DNA of 64,000 nt from Symbiodinium natans (taxonomy: Eukaryota > Sar > Dinophyceae > Suessiales > Symbiodiniaceae). Position numbers and translations under genes: made by a program. Below the pieces are notes generated by a model. It searched no databases and was not told where the DNA came from. It saw only the letters and a program-made list of their open reading frames with translations. Every line of letters begins with the position of its first letter. Position 1 is the first letter of the stretch. Shown piece by piece: positions 53,400-64,000 of this stretch. Location of the stretch: positions 1,302,922-1,366,921 of the forward strand of contig CAJNDS010002257.1 of the NCBI GenBank assembly GCA_905221605.1. The letters are read 5' to 3'.

Positions 53400-55420
53400 G
53401 TGACGGAACACGACAGTCAACCGGTGTACTGTAAAGTGGCTGGTATCACCAGCATCAATGGTCCCAACAGTATGAAACAGCTTCAATACACAGAGTCATG
53501 CCGAGCCAGAAGCCAATTGCGTAATCACAAAACGCCCGGGCTTCGTCCTATCACAGCCTTCCGAACCCCGGCCTCGTACTCAATGCCTTCCTCTAAGCCA
53601 GTGGCGATAGTCTCAGAGGCGGGTGCAGCAATGGCACCACCAGTGCCTGGGCAAAAGAAACACCTTCTAGGAAACATGCAGAGTTTCTCGGGTTTGAGAG
53701 CCCAGTTCAGGATGTGACAAAGATACCAATTCTGGTTGCCAACACGCCGAAGCCTCGGACATCAAGTCTGCGGCAGATATCACAACATGTCGCGTACTCT
53801 ATCCTACGAGGCATCCACTTGACAATGGTCTGTGTGGCGTCGTCGGGTAGCTTCCATTTCACCTGCCAAGAAAGGACCAAACGCCTCCTTTCTCAAGTGT
53901 CCTGAGAACACGAGGAATGACAAATGACTCCACAAGCCTTCATTTTGCCTTCCCCCTGCGGCACCATCACTGGAACCTTACATGCATTCCGTGAAAGAGC
54001 AAGGGAAGGGTCTGCAAATGTCTGTCCCCTGCACTGTCGTGCTTGCCTCAGTGCTTGCACTTTCGTGGATGTCAAGCTGCATGGCACCAATCTGCCCCTG
54101 TCAAAAGAAACACTGCAAGTCAATGTCAATACTCAGTAGCAGGTAAGGGCATGTCCTTGGCATCAATGTTGGCAACACCGTCGCTCGCCATGGAGTATTC
54201 TCCAAAGCCCTGGCAACTCAACATCTGGAAGCTCTCTCCAAGAATTTGCAACCCTTTGAAGTTCCGAGACCAACCTCTGCATTCCGGCAGCAAATTTCTG
54301 CTGCGTATTCAACGCAATCCTCGTGGAGAGTTACAGCTGCCAACCCGGGAAGCAAATAAAGTAGGTTTCCGCAGGCAAGTCCTGAACATCTTTGATGTGA
54401 ACCTACGCAAGATTCGCGGGGAGTCTCATGAAACTACTTTCCAATGATCTGGCGAGGTCTGGTGAAAGCCTGAGGCCCGCCTCAGTTCGGGTGGCTGCGA
54501 AAGTTGTCCGGCCAGAGGTCACCAAAGCCCCAGATTCATCAACAAGCCACTTGTTTCCTGGCTTTTCTTGTTTTCAAGCCAGTCAACTCCAAGACAAATT
54601 CAAGGTCTGTCAGTCAGTCCTGTTCCCACATCCGTGAGCTGCACCTGAAGCAGCATGACCACCAAGATATCAGCAAAGTCATCTGACAAGAGTTTCCGAG
54701 CTGAACGCAGCAACATGCGCACTGCCTGGGTTGCTTCCACAGGCGGGCATGAAGTCGGAATCGCCTCGATTGGGGGGTTCTTTCACAATCGGCCCCTACA
54801 TGAACAAGAACAGATGATTCCCCCTGAGCTTCATGCCCAAGAGACTCGCAGCTTCCCCTTTCCCAGCGCTGTGAGAGTTGGGGTCGTCGGTCTGGGCGGC
54901 TTCTCCTCTGAAGCCGAGTGCACTCTTCCAGAACTCGACAACCCACAGCAGCTACTTGCTGTTCTGATGAGGAGGGTCCCGTGGCTTGAGGGCCCCGAAG
55001 AAGCCGGGCTCACTGAAAGGTGATGGCCTTCAAGGAGAAATGAAGGGTCACTTTACATACTTTAGGTTAACCATCGAAAGCAGCTTCACGCTGCTATACC
55101 TGAGAGGGCCACTCACTCCAGCCCTCGCTATTCATGACAGCGAGAACAGCCTGGCTGAAAGCATTGAACGCAACATTTCGGCAAGTTTTGCACTTTAGCC
55201 TCGTGACAATGCAAAAAATTCCGAAATTCATGGACAGCGGGCCTCATACTCGATGCCCTCTTCACATCCGTCCACGACTATCTCGCAGATCGGCGCAGGA
55301 ATCTGCGGAGGCATACATCAGGCTATGCATCATCGACTATAGCACCACTACTGACTGTCCAACTCGGCTTCGCACAGCTCTTCCACCCTTTGGAACAAGC
55401 TTTGCTGTGCCATGGTCGTA
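53400..55420 (-). pseudogene. Possible decayed coding region with fibronectin III-like pieces
   Basis: Minus-strand snippets near 53590 (AAPASETIATGLEEGIEYEA) and 55245 (IPAPICEIVVDGCEEGIEYE) resemble each other and the end of an FN3 domain; another near 53790 reads QVKWKLPDDATQTIVKW. Stops interrupt all frames. Weak evidence. Confidence 0.22.
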
Positions 55421-56070
55421 AACTTGAAGCCTTGCAACTTCCCAAGGTTTGCTTCCAACATGGTCCAGTAGTCGTTAAACGTCTATGCCACTTTGCATGG
55501 CCTGTGACCACCTCGTATGCGAAGCTTTAATGATGATGCAGTGACCTTATTGAGATCAGTCAGGCTCACCAGATACGCAGTGCTCGTCGGCGACCTAAGG
55601 GCGTGCCTCTGGCTCAACGTCTGGGATAATCCAAGAGATCCTTGCATGCAACACTGACATTCTTTCATTTGCATGACGGTTCATATGACGAAGCACACAG
55701 TCATGCAAAATCAAATTTGCTGACACTGATTGCCCAGCATCTCCTTAAAGACGAGCTCGCACTGACGACACACGGCCTGGAAAACACGGAACCGATCACG
55801 TTGATCACATTCGACGTTGTCAGGCTGCTTGCAAACCGAACGGCTTCTCGGGCGCCGGTGGCTTGGCCATGTGCACCGTCCTGCCGGCGACCTCGCAGAT
55901 ACAAAAGCAAACGCAGACCAAAGTGAAACAAATCAAACGACAAGCTCGCGCGAATTCCAATGCCGTGCCACGCGCCCACAGACAGCCTTGTAATGGCGCC
56001 GCAAGCCGCCAGTGTTGCAACCAAACACAATGGTGAATGATTTGTTTAAAGTTGGCTAGCAAGCAACAGC

Positions 56071-56180
56071 TAGACAACACGAGTTCATCAAATTCACCTA
56101 CAACTACCAACACACGTACCAGAACATAACCACTGATTGTTGATGTAAATACATGCCTTCTCCTCCCTACTCATCACATT
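56071..56180. repeat. Dispersed repeat X, copy 2
   Basis: Direct repeat of 40292-40403, 15.8 kb away. No reverse transcriptase or other transposon frame was seen between. Confidence 0.8.
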
Positions 56181-56387
56181 GAGCCAACGTAGCATGTCAG
56201 CACTCAACAGCCAGGTCGACGCCCATGAGCAGGCACCCAGACGGGTCTCCAGGTGGCCATCGTCTGAAGCAGATCCCGAACGAAGCCTCGAATCTCCAAA
56301 ACACCAGTCTGGGGAGGACAAAGAGGTCAGGAGAACTAGTCAAAGAAGCCGAGGACAGAGCTGCCCTACAGTCCGAAACCACGATCA

Positions 56388-56698
56388 CAACAAGCCCTAA
56401 GTTGAGTCCCCCCAGCTTGAAAGGCATTTTTTGCAGGGCACGCGGGCTTTGTTACGCCTTTTGTTGCGCGCCCCAGTACCGGCATCGAGGGTACGTGAAA
56501 ACATGCTCTGGCTTCTGGACCCCGATTTCAGAGAAGCAGAACATGAACCTTCCAGTCGAAGAACGTCCGGCAGGTGGGTTGTGCTTGGAGGTGCGTTATG
56601 CATTTGCGGGGGTGGGGGGGGGGTTAGGCATTTTAATGCCTGGCGAACCCCGGGTATCTGGACCCGGTTAGGGAATATCTGGAAGGGGTGATGTGCAA
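56388..56698. repeat. Dispersed repeat Z, copy 2
   Basis: Same orientation as copy 1; contains an extra TTGTTACGCCTTTTGTTGCG relative to it. Confidence 0.8.
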
Positions 56699-57097
56699 GC
56701 TGCGACATTCTGCAAAGCTACTCGCGGAAGTCTCGCGAAGCTGTTCAGGAAGGCTGCAGCCGAGGATGCCATGGGCAGCAGCTTCACACGGTCAGCGCAG
56801 CAGATTCGAGAAGGCTGCTCCAGACACTTGCAGAGACGACTGTAAGACCCCGAAATCCTGGTGCATTGCGTTTTTGCTTCTCATGTTTTTGTTTCTGAGA
56901 CAGCTGCTGCCTATGAGGTGGGGAAAGCTTACAAGTTAGGAGAATCGTTTTCGCTTGACATGCCGGGTGAAGCCAGCCAATGTGTTGGCCGAGTTTGAAG
57001 GCTGAGAGGTGACCAAGGCTGCAGCCCTGTGCACTCGACATGAGGGCAGAGCCGGAACCTCACCAAGCTCGGGGGTTTAGGAAAGACTCTGGGTTAG

Positions 57098-57244
57098 CGT
57101 TGGGTTTAGGGTTTAGGGTTTAGGGTTTAGGGTTTAGGGTTTAGGGTTTAGGGTTTAGGGTTTAGGGTTTAGGGTTTAGGGTTTAGGGTTTAGGGTTTAG
57201 GGTTTAGGGTTTAGGGTTTAGGGTTTAGGGTTTAGGGTTTAGGG
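57098..57244. repeat. TTTAGGG array, first one right of the array-free block
   Basis: About 20 perfect units; none were seen between 38.1 and 57.1 kb. Confidence 0.95.
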
Positions 57245-57582
57245 ATTCTAGGTTGGGGGCTTCAGGCGGCTTCAGGGTCTTTGGTCATGACACGCAGGAT
57301 GCCGTCTGTAGGATGGAAGGCCTGGGGCAAGGTCACGAGGCCCCCGACGCGCGCCTGTGCCTAAGGACAGCGAGGCAAAACACATGGCCTCCGTGAAGTG
57401 AGGGTCATTTGCAGGGTTTAGGGGGGTTTAGGGTTTAGGGTTCTTTCAATGTGTCAGCTTCCTCCCTTCTACCCAAAGGCCCCTTGCAAAACCCGTCCTG
57501 GCCCCGCAGTGGCGAAACCAAGCAAGCAATAGGTCCCACACTCTTGGCCGAAGATGAGAGGTGACCAAATCAGGCTGGTACA

Positions 57583-57718
57583 GCCCTGCACATGGACGAA
57601 AGCAGAAGTGGAACCTCACTGATGCTTCAGGGGAGCCTTCAAGAAATCTCAGCCCTGTGCACGTGGACGAAAGCAGAAGTGGAGCCTGACTGACGCTTCA
57701 AGGGAGCCTTAAAGAAAT
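57583..57718. repeat. Tandem duplication of about 68 bp
   Basis: AGCCCTG(T)GCACxTGGACGAAAGCAGAAGTGG...AAGAAATCTC occurs twice in a row with small differences. Confidence 0.88.
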
Positions 57719-57789
57719 CTCAAAGCATCCACCAGCCCTTACTTCTGAATACCCGTTGGACACGGGCCGAAGGGTTAAGCCACAAATTT

Positions 57790-58130
57790 ATCTGGATAAA
57801 ATCCTTGTGAACCAACCTTTCCGAGGATAAATTTTGATTTGTAGACATTAGGCTTGAGCCTCTCCGGGGGAGGCAAAAACGGACCTAAAGCATATTGAGA
57901 CAGGCAAGGCCCCAGCGGATTAAATCCTCAGGCCCGACCCTTGTGCAGGACAGAGACAGACGGGGGAACATTACTCTGGATAAAATCCTGGGGCCTGACC
58001 CTGACAACAAACTGTGGATACACCTTCCATGACCGACCCAAGCAAGCATAATATGCACCCATGTTCCTGGGATAAAATCCTAGGATCCCACAAGACACAG
58101 GCCTGATAAAAACCTCAGATCGGGATAACA
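57790..58130. repeat. Recurring GGATAAAATCC motif
   Basis: GGAT(A/T)AAATCC-like motifs near 57793, 57917, 57979, 58069 and a weaker one near 58098, in otherwise unique sequence. Confidence 0.6.
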
Positions 58131-58199
58131 TCGGCGGCTTAACCCCCCCAATTGCGGCCAAGCATAACCAACCCCTATCTTCTGAGGGCGGCGTGAGAC

Positions 58200-60910
58200 G
58201 AACCGTCAAAAAGGACGCACAACCCGAAGCAAGGCCCACCTAACAAGACGCAGCAGAGGCCAGCGCAGACAAGACCGTGGTCGAGGCTCGGCTACGGTTC
58301 CAGGTCTTGTTACGCCCAGAATACCCCATGTCGCAGTGGCAGTCGGGCGCGTGACAAAACAGGGCGGCGAATCGTGACATGCACCGGGGACAGCCGAGAC
58401 CACTTTTGGGTGTGCCCCCTTTTTGCGGGCTGGTGCAGAACCATCATCGGGAGGCCTCCCAGCAGACGTACTCCCTACCCCCGACAAACAAGACCTTCAC
58501 ATCTCCAAAGCATGGTTCACTTTGAGGACGGAGCAAGCCCGGAATCCATTAGAATCCATGGCTGCGCATTCCATGCTATGCGGGACACGAGACGTGACGA
58601 GAAGCAAGCTGCGACGGTCACTCGGTGCTGGGCGGAAGGCTCACGACCCCCGAGCACCAAGACAGTGGAAGCACGGTTCCAAATGGGCGGCATAGAGCTC
58701 CCTGCACCCGACATACCCTAAACCCTAAATCCTAAACCCTAAACCCTGAACCCTAAACCCTACAACTCACATCTCCAAAACTTGGTTGGAGATGCGGCCA
58801 CGAGATGGTGGAGGCTGGGCGAACGGCTCGGGAAGGCTTCTTCGGATGCCATGCGCCGGCAACCGCCTTGATCTCGAATATGCTTTTAGGGGTTTAGGGT
58901 TTCGGGTTTACTTCGCGTCTCGCGAAAGGAAAGGCCCTCGCACTGAAATGCCAACAAAAACCCGAAACCAGGGTGGCAGCACAGCCCTTGCCAAGCCATC
59001 TTGACATGGCAGATTGGCGCGCACAAAGCAATCAGGACAGGAGGGGCCGCGCCTTCATGGAAATACTGCCCTCGTGCATTCTCATCAGAGACGCCCCTAG
59101 GCGCGCTGTCAGAGCCTCCATAGCTCCAGGATCAGGCCCAGGCCGTCTGGCGAGCAGGCGATGGAAACCGGGTCCTGCCCACACTTTGCCAGATCAATCT
59201 GGGGCCTTGAAAGTCGTGACAGGTCAGCCATGACCAAGGAAGCCAGAACTGAGCAAACAAGTGTGACATGTGATCTCAGAGCATGCGCTGAATGATCTTC
59301 GACGCACATGGGGGTTAGAGTAGATTTCGCAAGCATTGCCAACATCCTCCTTTTCATGCGAGGGCCAGGGAAGAGCCTGGAGAGCGTGTCGTTGACCTGC
59401 CTGCTATGCCTTGGCGGGCTTATCTTTCTTCCAGCTGGGGCAGGCCATCTTGCCCGAAACCCAGGGGCGCGCCACGCGCCCCGACGCAGTTTCAGGCTTA
59501 GGCGGTCAGGCGCGCTCGCCGGGAGTTCTTGCAAGTGTCAGCTGACCGAAGGCCATCTTCAGGCCGCCAGAGCCCTAACTCAGTCCTGCCATGTAACCTT
59601 GGCAACTGCAGTCACCCGTAGCATGCTGCAGGCACATTCAGCGGCAGCGCCTCAAACCCGCAGCGGCTTTCTGGGAACAACAACGGAGCTGCAAGCAGTT
59701 CATGGCGCCACAACATACCTGGCAGACCGGGTGAGGCCAGATGTCAATGTGCTGGGCTCGTGGCTAGGAGGTAAAGAAGCGACCACACTAGACTGGGGCT
59801 GGCGCTGGCAGCACGGCCACCCTCCGCTATGCTGCAGAGCCTCGCTGCGGGCCGTTTCAGCCCCTTTAAGGGTGTGCCCCTCGAAATCCAGGCCTCTACA
59901 CACGACTTGCCATCAGGCGTGGGTTCTTCAGCTCGCCAGGATGGTGGAACTTCCATCCTGGGCTTTTCTCTGGCCCTGCGCCCAGCCATCACAGACGGCT
60001 CCCCCGCACTTCAGAGCCTGCACTTCCTGCAGGCTGACCTGCCAGAAGTCGGGAAAGGACGTGCTTACTCATTCCGGGGACTGCTCCTGGGCACGTGACA
60101 CCGGTCTTGTGGGATAGCCCTAAATGTATACATGGACGGTGTACCAAGCTTCTCAATTGCTGAGTCGCCTTCTTCCCTTGACATCTCAGCCCTTTAAATC
60201 CATGGGCTTCTCGTTTGCTCGCTCTTGGCACCGTCGGCTAGGAAAATGTCATCCTTGCCATGGCAGGCTTTGCCGGCAAGGTGGCAACATGGCAACCGGC
60301 CATTTCGGTCTGGCGACTGGTAATGCCCAGGCTCACGTGTTGCTCCGTGTTGCAACAATGCCGAAACCGTAGAGTCTGTGAGGACTCCAGCTGCCTGCAC
60401 ATCCATGGACGCCGTGGAGGCTCGGAATGCAGCTGCAGCGCGCACACGCGGCACGATCTCGACAACTCGCCAAGACAGTCCGAGTCCTAGCCGTGATGAC
60501 AGTACTCCGGCCAGCTGTGAAAAGCTCACGGAAGAGAGCTTCAAAATGCTACTCCCCCTGCGGGATGCAAGCTGGTTGGTGCATGGCCGGCTGGTACGTG
60601 GAGGTGGCTCGCAGCATGCTCGGGCCGATATTAGCTGCGTTCGGTCTTTCGGAAGCTAGATTTTGCTAGAGGACCTTGATTCCATGCTAAGATGCGGTGG
60701 GGAGGGGGGAAAGGAAAGGAAGTCAACGTACTGCAAACGGAACATACCAAGATGTGCAGCGTTCAACAAGGCAAGCCACCTTCAGTCAGGACTGTTTTTT
60801 AAGCGGAGAACTTACCCTGCGAGGACTCAAAGCATGGGGCTGCTAGCCCCACACCCATGTAAAACCTGGTTTTGTCGGATTTGTTTCACAAATCTTGTCT
60901 CAGCCTCCTT
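58200..60910. other. No recognised gene; short telomere-like patch at 58718-58762
   Basis: ORFs up to 269 codons occur on both strands but have no signal peptide, domain or homologue in the window. Confidence 0.5.
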
Positions 60911-60914
60911 AGGC

Positions 60915-61124
60915 CTACATGAAATAGCATTCGAAGCACGGGCAGGATCTTCCTTGGGCCTCAGGTCTTCGCCTCAAAGACACCTCCCGCTGGTTCGCCA
61001 AGAGCTCCGTGCGATCCGCGCTGAGGCGCCGGGCGCGCGCTGCCGAGGTCGGCTGCAGCTCCAGCTGCGGCCGCTGCTGAGCCGGGGCCGCAAGGATGTA
61101 GGGGGAGTCGTCATCACCCAGATC
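60915..61124 (-). CDS. Gene D possible exon 7
   Basis: 70 codons from CCCAG|GATCTG: DLGDDDSPYILAAPAQQRPQ, then a Gln/Leu/Ala-rich stretch and REVSLRRRPEAQG. Codon use and composition look coding. It would follow exon 6 if that exon splices at GAGAAA|GAC (last base 61246) and so skips the TGA. Confidence 0.42.
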   Translation of the reverse strand, partial: DLGDDDSPYILAAPAQQRPQLELQPTSAARARRLSADRTELLANQREVSLRRRPEAQGRSCPCFECYFM

Positions 61125-61236
61125 CTGGGCTTCGAAGAGGCCGCCCCCCCCCCCTTTAAAGAAACTCTTATGGCCTGATGGTTGAGGTCTGCCTCCCTGC
61201 TGTGAAAGGACTAGACAGCAAGAGGCCCCCAAGGTC

Positions 61237-61393
61237 TCAGAAGTCTTTCTCAAGTGGGGCAAAGGGATCGATCCCACCGTAGATGTCATGATTCGGCGAC
61301 TCGTCCACGACGACCCTGCGCATGCAGTCGTGCACCCCAAGCGGCATGCCACTGGGAAGGATCCTCACCCTTCCCTCCAGGATGGCAGGCGAC
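61237..61393 (-). CDS. Gene D exon 6
   Basis: 157 bp from CACAG|GTCGCC, encoding SPAILEGRVRILPSGMPLGV then HDCMRRVVVDESPNHDIYGG and onward to EKDF and TGA. Confidence 0.62.
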
Positions 61394-62853
61394 CTGTGGA
61401 TGTCCGAAAACAAAGGGGTAACCCCCCCCTTTCTGTACCCTAAAAAACACTACAGAGAACCCTTTTAAGAAAGTCGAGCCCCTCCAAAAAAGGCTACCCC
61501 CCCCCCCCCCCCCCGACTTTCGGAAGCCCCCCCCCCACCTGACGTCAAAGCCGCCGGCCTCCCTCACCCAGAGGCCCATCCGCCGGAAATCCTCCACGCC
61601 CTTGTTGCGAATCTGCTCCTCGGATGGGCCCCGAGTAGGGACCCTTTGAAAAAAAAATAGTGTATTTGAAGTTTTGATAAATTCAATAGGAGAGTGAGGG
61701 TAAGAGGAAGAGTAAGGGGGGTAAGAGTAAGAGTAAGGGCAAGAGCAAGAGGAAGAGGAAGAGGAAGAAGGAAGAGTAATCGTAACAGTAAGTCGAAAAA
61801 CGTTGGAAGGGGTCCCCTAAACCCAAAGCCCAAAACCCAAAACCCTAAAAACCCTAAACCCTCTGCCTAGGCGCCAAGGTCCAGGTCTTCCAGCAGCCCT
61901 CCTGGAACTTCGCAGTTCTCTGGGCCACCCGCCAGGCCGTCTGAGCCTTGTGCCAGCCGACGTAGGCCACATGCAACCTCGGGTTTTTTGGGCCGCCTGT
62001 TAGGAAGGGTTCGGGAAAACAAAGATATAAAAAGTAAAAATAAGACAAGACTCCCCTAACTTCTGATCCCCTCTTAAGCCCCAAATGTACAGGGAAACGG
62101 CGGGAAAAAAAAAATCCCAAGGCGGCCCCAGCAACTCATCACAGAAGATTTGGTTATTCCACTGGCGTTCCTCGTCCATTGTTGGTCTACACGTTAAAAA
62201 ACTAAGTGTTTACATACTCTAAAAAAACAAAGTTGCTATTCCTTCTTGGGTTTAAGTACCCTTAAAAATGCGGTTTAAGTACCCTTAAAAATGTAAAAAA
62301 AAAATGTGGTTTAAGTACCCTTAAAAATGTGGTTTAAGTACCCTTAAAAAATTTAAAAATGTTGCCCAACGATGACCAAGGTTCCTGCATGAAGACATTC
62401 TCACGGCAGCTGGAGCCCCCATTTTCCAAGGAAAAGATGTGGCCAACCTAGGGCGTAGGGTTTAGGGTTTAGGGTTTGGGGTTTAGGGTTTAGGGTTTAG
62501 GGTTTAGGGTTTAGGGTTTAGGGTTTAGGGTTTGGGGTTTGGGGTTTGGGGTTTGGGGTTTAGGGTTTCGGGCTTAGGGCTTATAAGGGTCTCAAGGGTT
62601 CAGGGTTTAGGGTTTAGTTAGGGCTTAGGGAAGTGGTTTAGGGCTTAGGGTTTAAGACTTAGGTCTTCGGGCTTAGGGTTTGGGTTTAGGTACGCGGAAC
62701 TATTCTTCGCACCTCTGACTGGTCATAGACGTTGGCATCAAGCTTGGCGCGGATCCTCTGTTGGAACTTCTCGTCATCCTTATCGGAGAAGGTGTCGGCG
62801 ACATTCCGGCCAAAGACCTGCTGGGGAAAAGCAAAGGCGAGCTGTGGATCCAT
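61237..62853 (-). CDS. Gene D: unrecognised protein, at least 6 exons
   Basis: Six minus-strand exons join in frame into 192 codons plus a TGA at 61239. Exon 1 begins MDPQLAFAFPQQVFG; later segments include SDKDDEKFQQRIRAKLDA, LHVAYVGWHKAQTAWRVAQR, EQIRNKGVEDFRRMGLWVRE and a C-terminal RVRILPSGMPLGVHDCMRRV. No signal peptide or membrane segment. I do not recognise the family. The introns hold a TTTAGGG array (62454-62570), a short tandem repeat and AGGAAC or GTTGC direct repeats at splice sites, as in genes A-C. If the last donor lies before the stop (GAGAAA|GAC), an extra exon at 60915-61124 would extend the protein to about 259 aa. Confidence 0.6.
61539..61618 (-). CDS. Gene D exon 5
   Basis: 80 bp encoding EQIRNKGVEDFRRMGLWVRE then AGGFDV; donor AG|GTGGGG, phase 2. 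Confidence 0.62.
61875..61977 (-). CDS. Gene D exon 4
   Basis: 103 bp encoding LHVAYVGWHKAQTAWRVAQR then TAKFQEGCWKTWTL. The donor is uncertain; a GC donor at TTG|GCGC keeps phase 0. Confidence 0.6.
62136..62170 (-). CDS. Gene D exon 3
   Basis: 35 bp encoding ERQWNNQIFCD; donor GA|GTTGC repeats the acceptor of exon 4. Confidence 0.55.
62252..62350. repeat. Tandem repeat of GGTTTAAGTACCCTTAAAAA
   Basis: Four copies of a ~22-bp unit in intron 2 of gene D. Confidence 0.9.
62385..62447 (-). CDS. Gene D exon 2
   Basis: 63 bp encoding VGHIFSLENGGSSCRENVFM then Q. GA donor CAG|GAACC repeats the acceptor of exon 3 (GAG|GAACG). Confidence 0.55.
62454..62570. repeat. TTTAGGG / TTTGGGG array in intron 1 of gene D
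   Basis: Lies next to exon 2 of gene D, with a TTTGGGG patch at its right side. Confidence 0.93.
62713..62853 (-). CDS. Gene D exon 1
   Basis: 47 codons from ATG at 62853, ending DQSE and GAG|GTGCG. Hydrophilic, with an acidic-basic SDKDDEKFQQRIRAKL stretch. Confidence 0.65.
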
Positions 62854-62959
62854 GGCGGGACGGCGGGTTTGCTTGGCCAACCTAGATCGAGCACGTCTTT
62901 CCCCCCCCGTAGCGTCTGCTAGCAAAACGAGGGTTGCTGGCGACCTGGCTGCTGGCACC

Positions 62960-63700
62960 CTTCGCTCTTGTTGCAGGGTATGATTACGACGCTAGATGCT
63001 GCCATCTGGGGGAGTAGATAAGCGGCCACCATACTGAAAGCATTGTTACTGAGTAAATGATGTGCTGCAATTAAGCGATAAGCGCGCAGTAGTGAAGAAC
63101 CTCTATCCGCCGAAGCCCAAAGCCGCAGCTCTAAGAGTTCAAAAACCACGCAGGTCCGGCAAAAGCTTTGAGCCGTGGCCGCCCGAAATGCTGAGATCTG
63201 CGCTTTGGGTGCAGAAGCCCCAACGAACGTGTTGGATCGGATAGGCATCTACGAATGTTACCGTCGATACTAACCGTGATGATGATAATCATGTAGACGA
63301 AGATGAAATCAGGAGGAGCAAAGGCAGGAGCAGCAAAGGGACAACAGAACTGTCGCCACCCGTCAGGCTGAAGCAGAAACTCGCCAAATCCCTGAAAAGC
63401 TCAATCATCAACGCCTTAGCATTTAGGCCTTGAGCTGTCCACCTTCGCACCGCGACTTGACGCATGTCGGTACGGAACCAGACTACAAACTTAGAGCCTC
63501 CAGCAAAAGTTCAAACTGAATTGGGTTTGACGAAACCCAACGTCTTAAACCTAAGCCCTATAGGCCCTGCACCGTATACCGAGAACGGTAAGCAGCCCTC
63601 GCGGAACGCCCGGGTTCGAAATAGGATTTTGGAGTCAAACCGCGCGCCTCCCTAGTCGCGTTTTCTTGTTTATGACCCTGGGACCCATAAGCATGTTCTC
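62960..63700. other. Upstream region of gene D, no recognised feature
   Basis: Unique sequence; short ORFs only. The leader motif of genes A-C is not present. Confidence 0.5.
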
Positions 63701-63709
63701 TAAGGCCGG

Positions 63710-63808
63710 GTTTAGGGTTTAGGGTTTAGGGTTTAGGGTTTAGGGTTTAGGGTTTAGGGTATAGGGTTTAGGGTTTAGGGTTTAGGGTTTAGGGTTTAGG
63801 GTTTAGGC
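63710..63808. repeat. TTTAGGG array near the right edge
   Basis: About 14 units with one TATAGGG; a few CCCTAAA units also end the window (63966-64000). Confidence 0.94.
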
Positions 63809-64000
63809 TGGCATCAGCTCAGCCAAATCCAACCCAACCAAGCAATGCTGTTGAGCCGCTCCCCTCCTTCGCTTCACAAGCAAGCTGACACACGGCAACG
63901 TGACAGGCATGTACTGACACTATGGCAAGCCACCCGCCTCGCCGCCCTTCTATGACTAACCCCAAGCCCTAAACCCTAAACCCTAAACCCTAAACTCTAA

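Noticed and set aside
40292-56180. LTR retrotransposon bounded by repeat X
   Set aside because: The repeat is only about 110 bp, and no reverse transcriptase, integrase or gag motif is visible in 15.8 kb.
59308-60117. 269-codon plus-strand ORF
   Set aside because: Composition changes along its length, competing frames are open on both strands, and no motif is visible.

Overview
The window looks like nuclear DNA of a dinoflagellate. The evidence is many small exons separated by introns packed with telomere-like TTTAGGG/CCCTAAA repeats, splice donors that are mostly GC or GA rather than GT, AG|G acceptors, nearly all recognisable genes on one strand (minus), tandem paralogues, and short inverted-repeat elements sitting in introns. 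I worked without searches; the exon models below come from reading the minus strand and aligning three paralogues inside the window with one another. Every inferred exon set joins in a single open frame with exon lengths that match between paralogues.

Layout, read from right to left (the direction of transcription). Gene D (62.85 to 61.24 kb, perhaps to 60.9 kb) is an unrecognised multi-exon gene. From 57 to 38.6 kb there is a repeat-rich stretch with almost no recognisable genes: two minisatellites, a five-fold shuffled repeat at 47.3-50.9 kb, paired dispersed repeats and a CA microsatellite; it has no telomere-like arrays. Then come three head-to-tail paralogues of a secreted protein with a signal peptide, one or two copies of a ~170-residue N-terminal domain, a von Willebrand D-like GDPHIYT motif and a conserved C-terminal region: gene C (38378-35305, 9 exons, 526 aa), gene B (34846-22447, 14 exons, 677 aa) and gene A (20716-8461, 16 exons, 685 aa). 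An intact, intronless aquaporin gene (26979-26008, 323 aa) lies inside one intron of gene B on the same strand. Left of 8.4 kb are the tail of a gene ending in a C-terminal zinc ribbon (5.87-4.61 kb) and scattered candidate exons that include a canonical EF-hand (915-847).

The most interesting system is the intron machinery. Genes A and B have intron-free N-terminal halves and 13-15 introns in the C-terminal half; gene C is the reverse, with 8 introns in the N-terminal half and none in the C-terminal half. Several introns are small elements with terminal inverted repeats bounded by short direct repeats at the splice sites (introner-like). One such element occurs at the same place in A and C and is absent from B; in C it carries a CCCTAAA array that the A copy lacks. 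Telomere-like arrays elsewhere are flanked by duplicated pieces of the adjoining exon edge. Together this suggests recurrent intron gain by short inverted-repeat elements and by telomere-repeat insertion, followed by local expansion.
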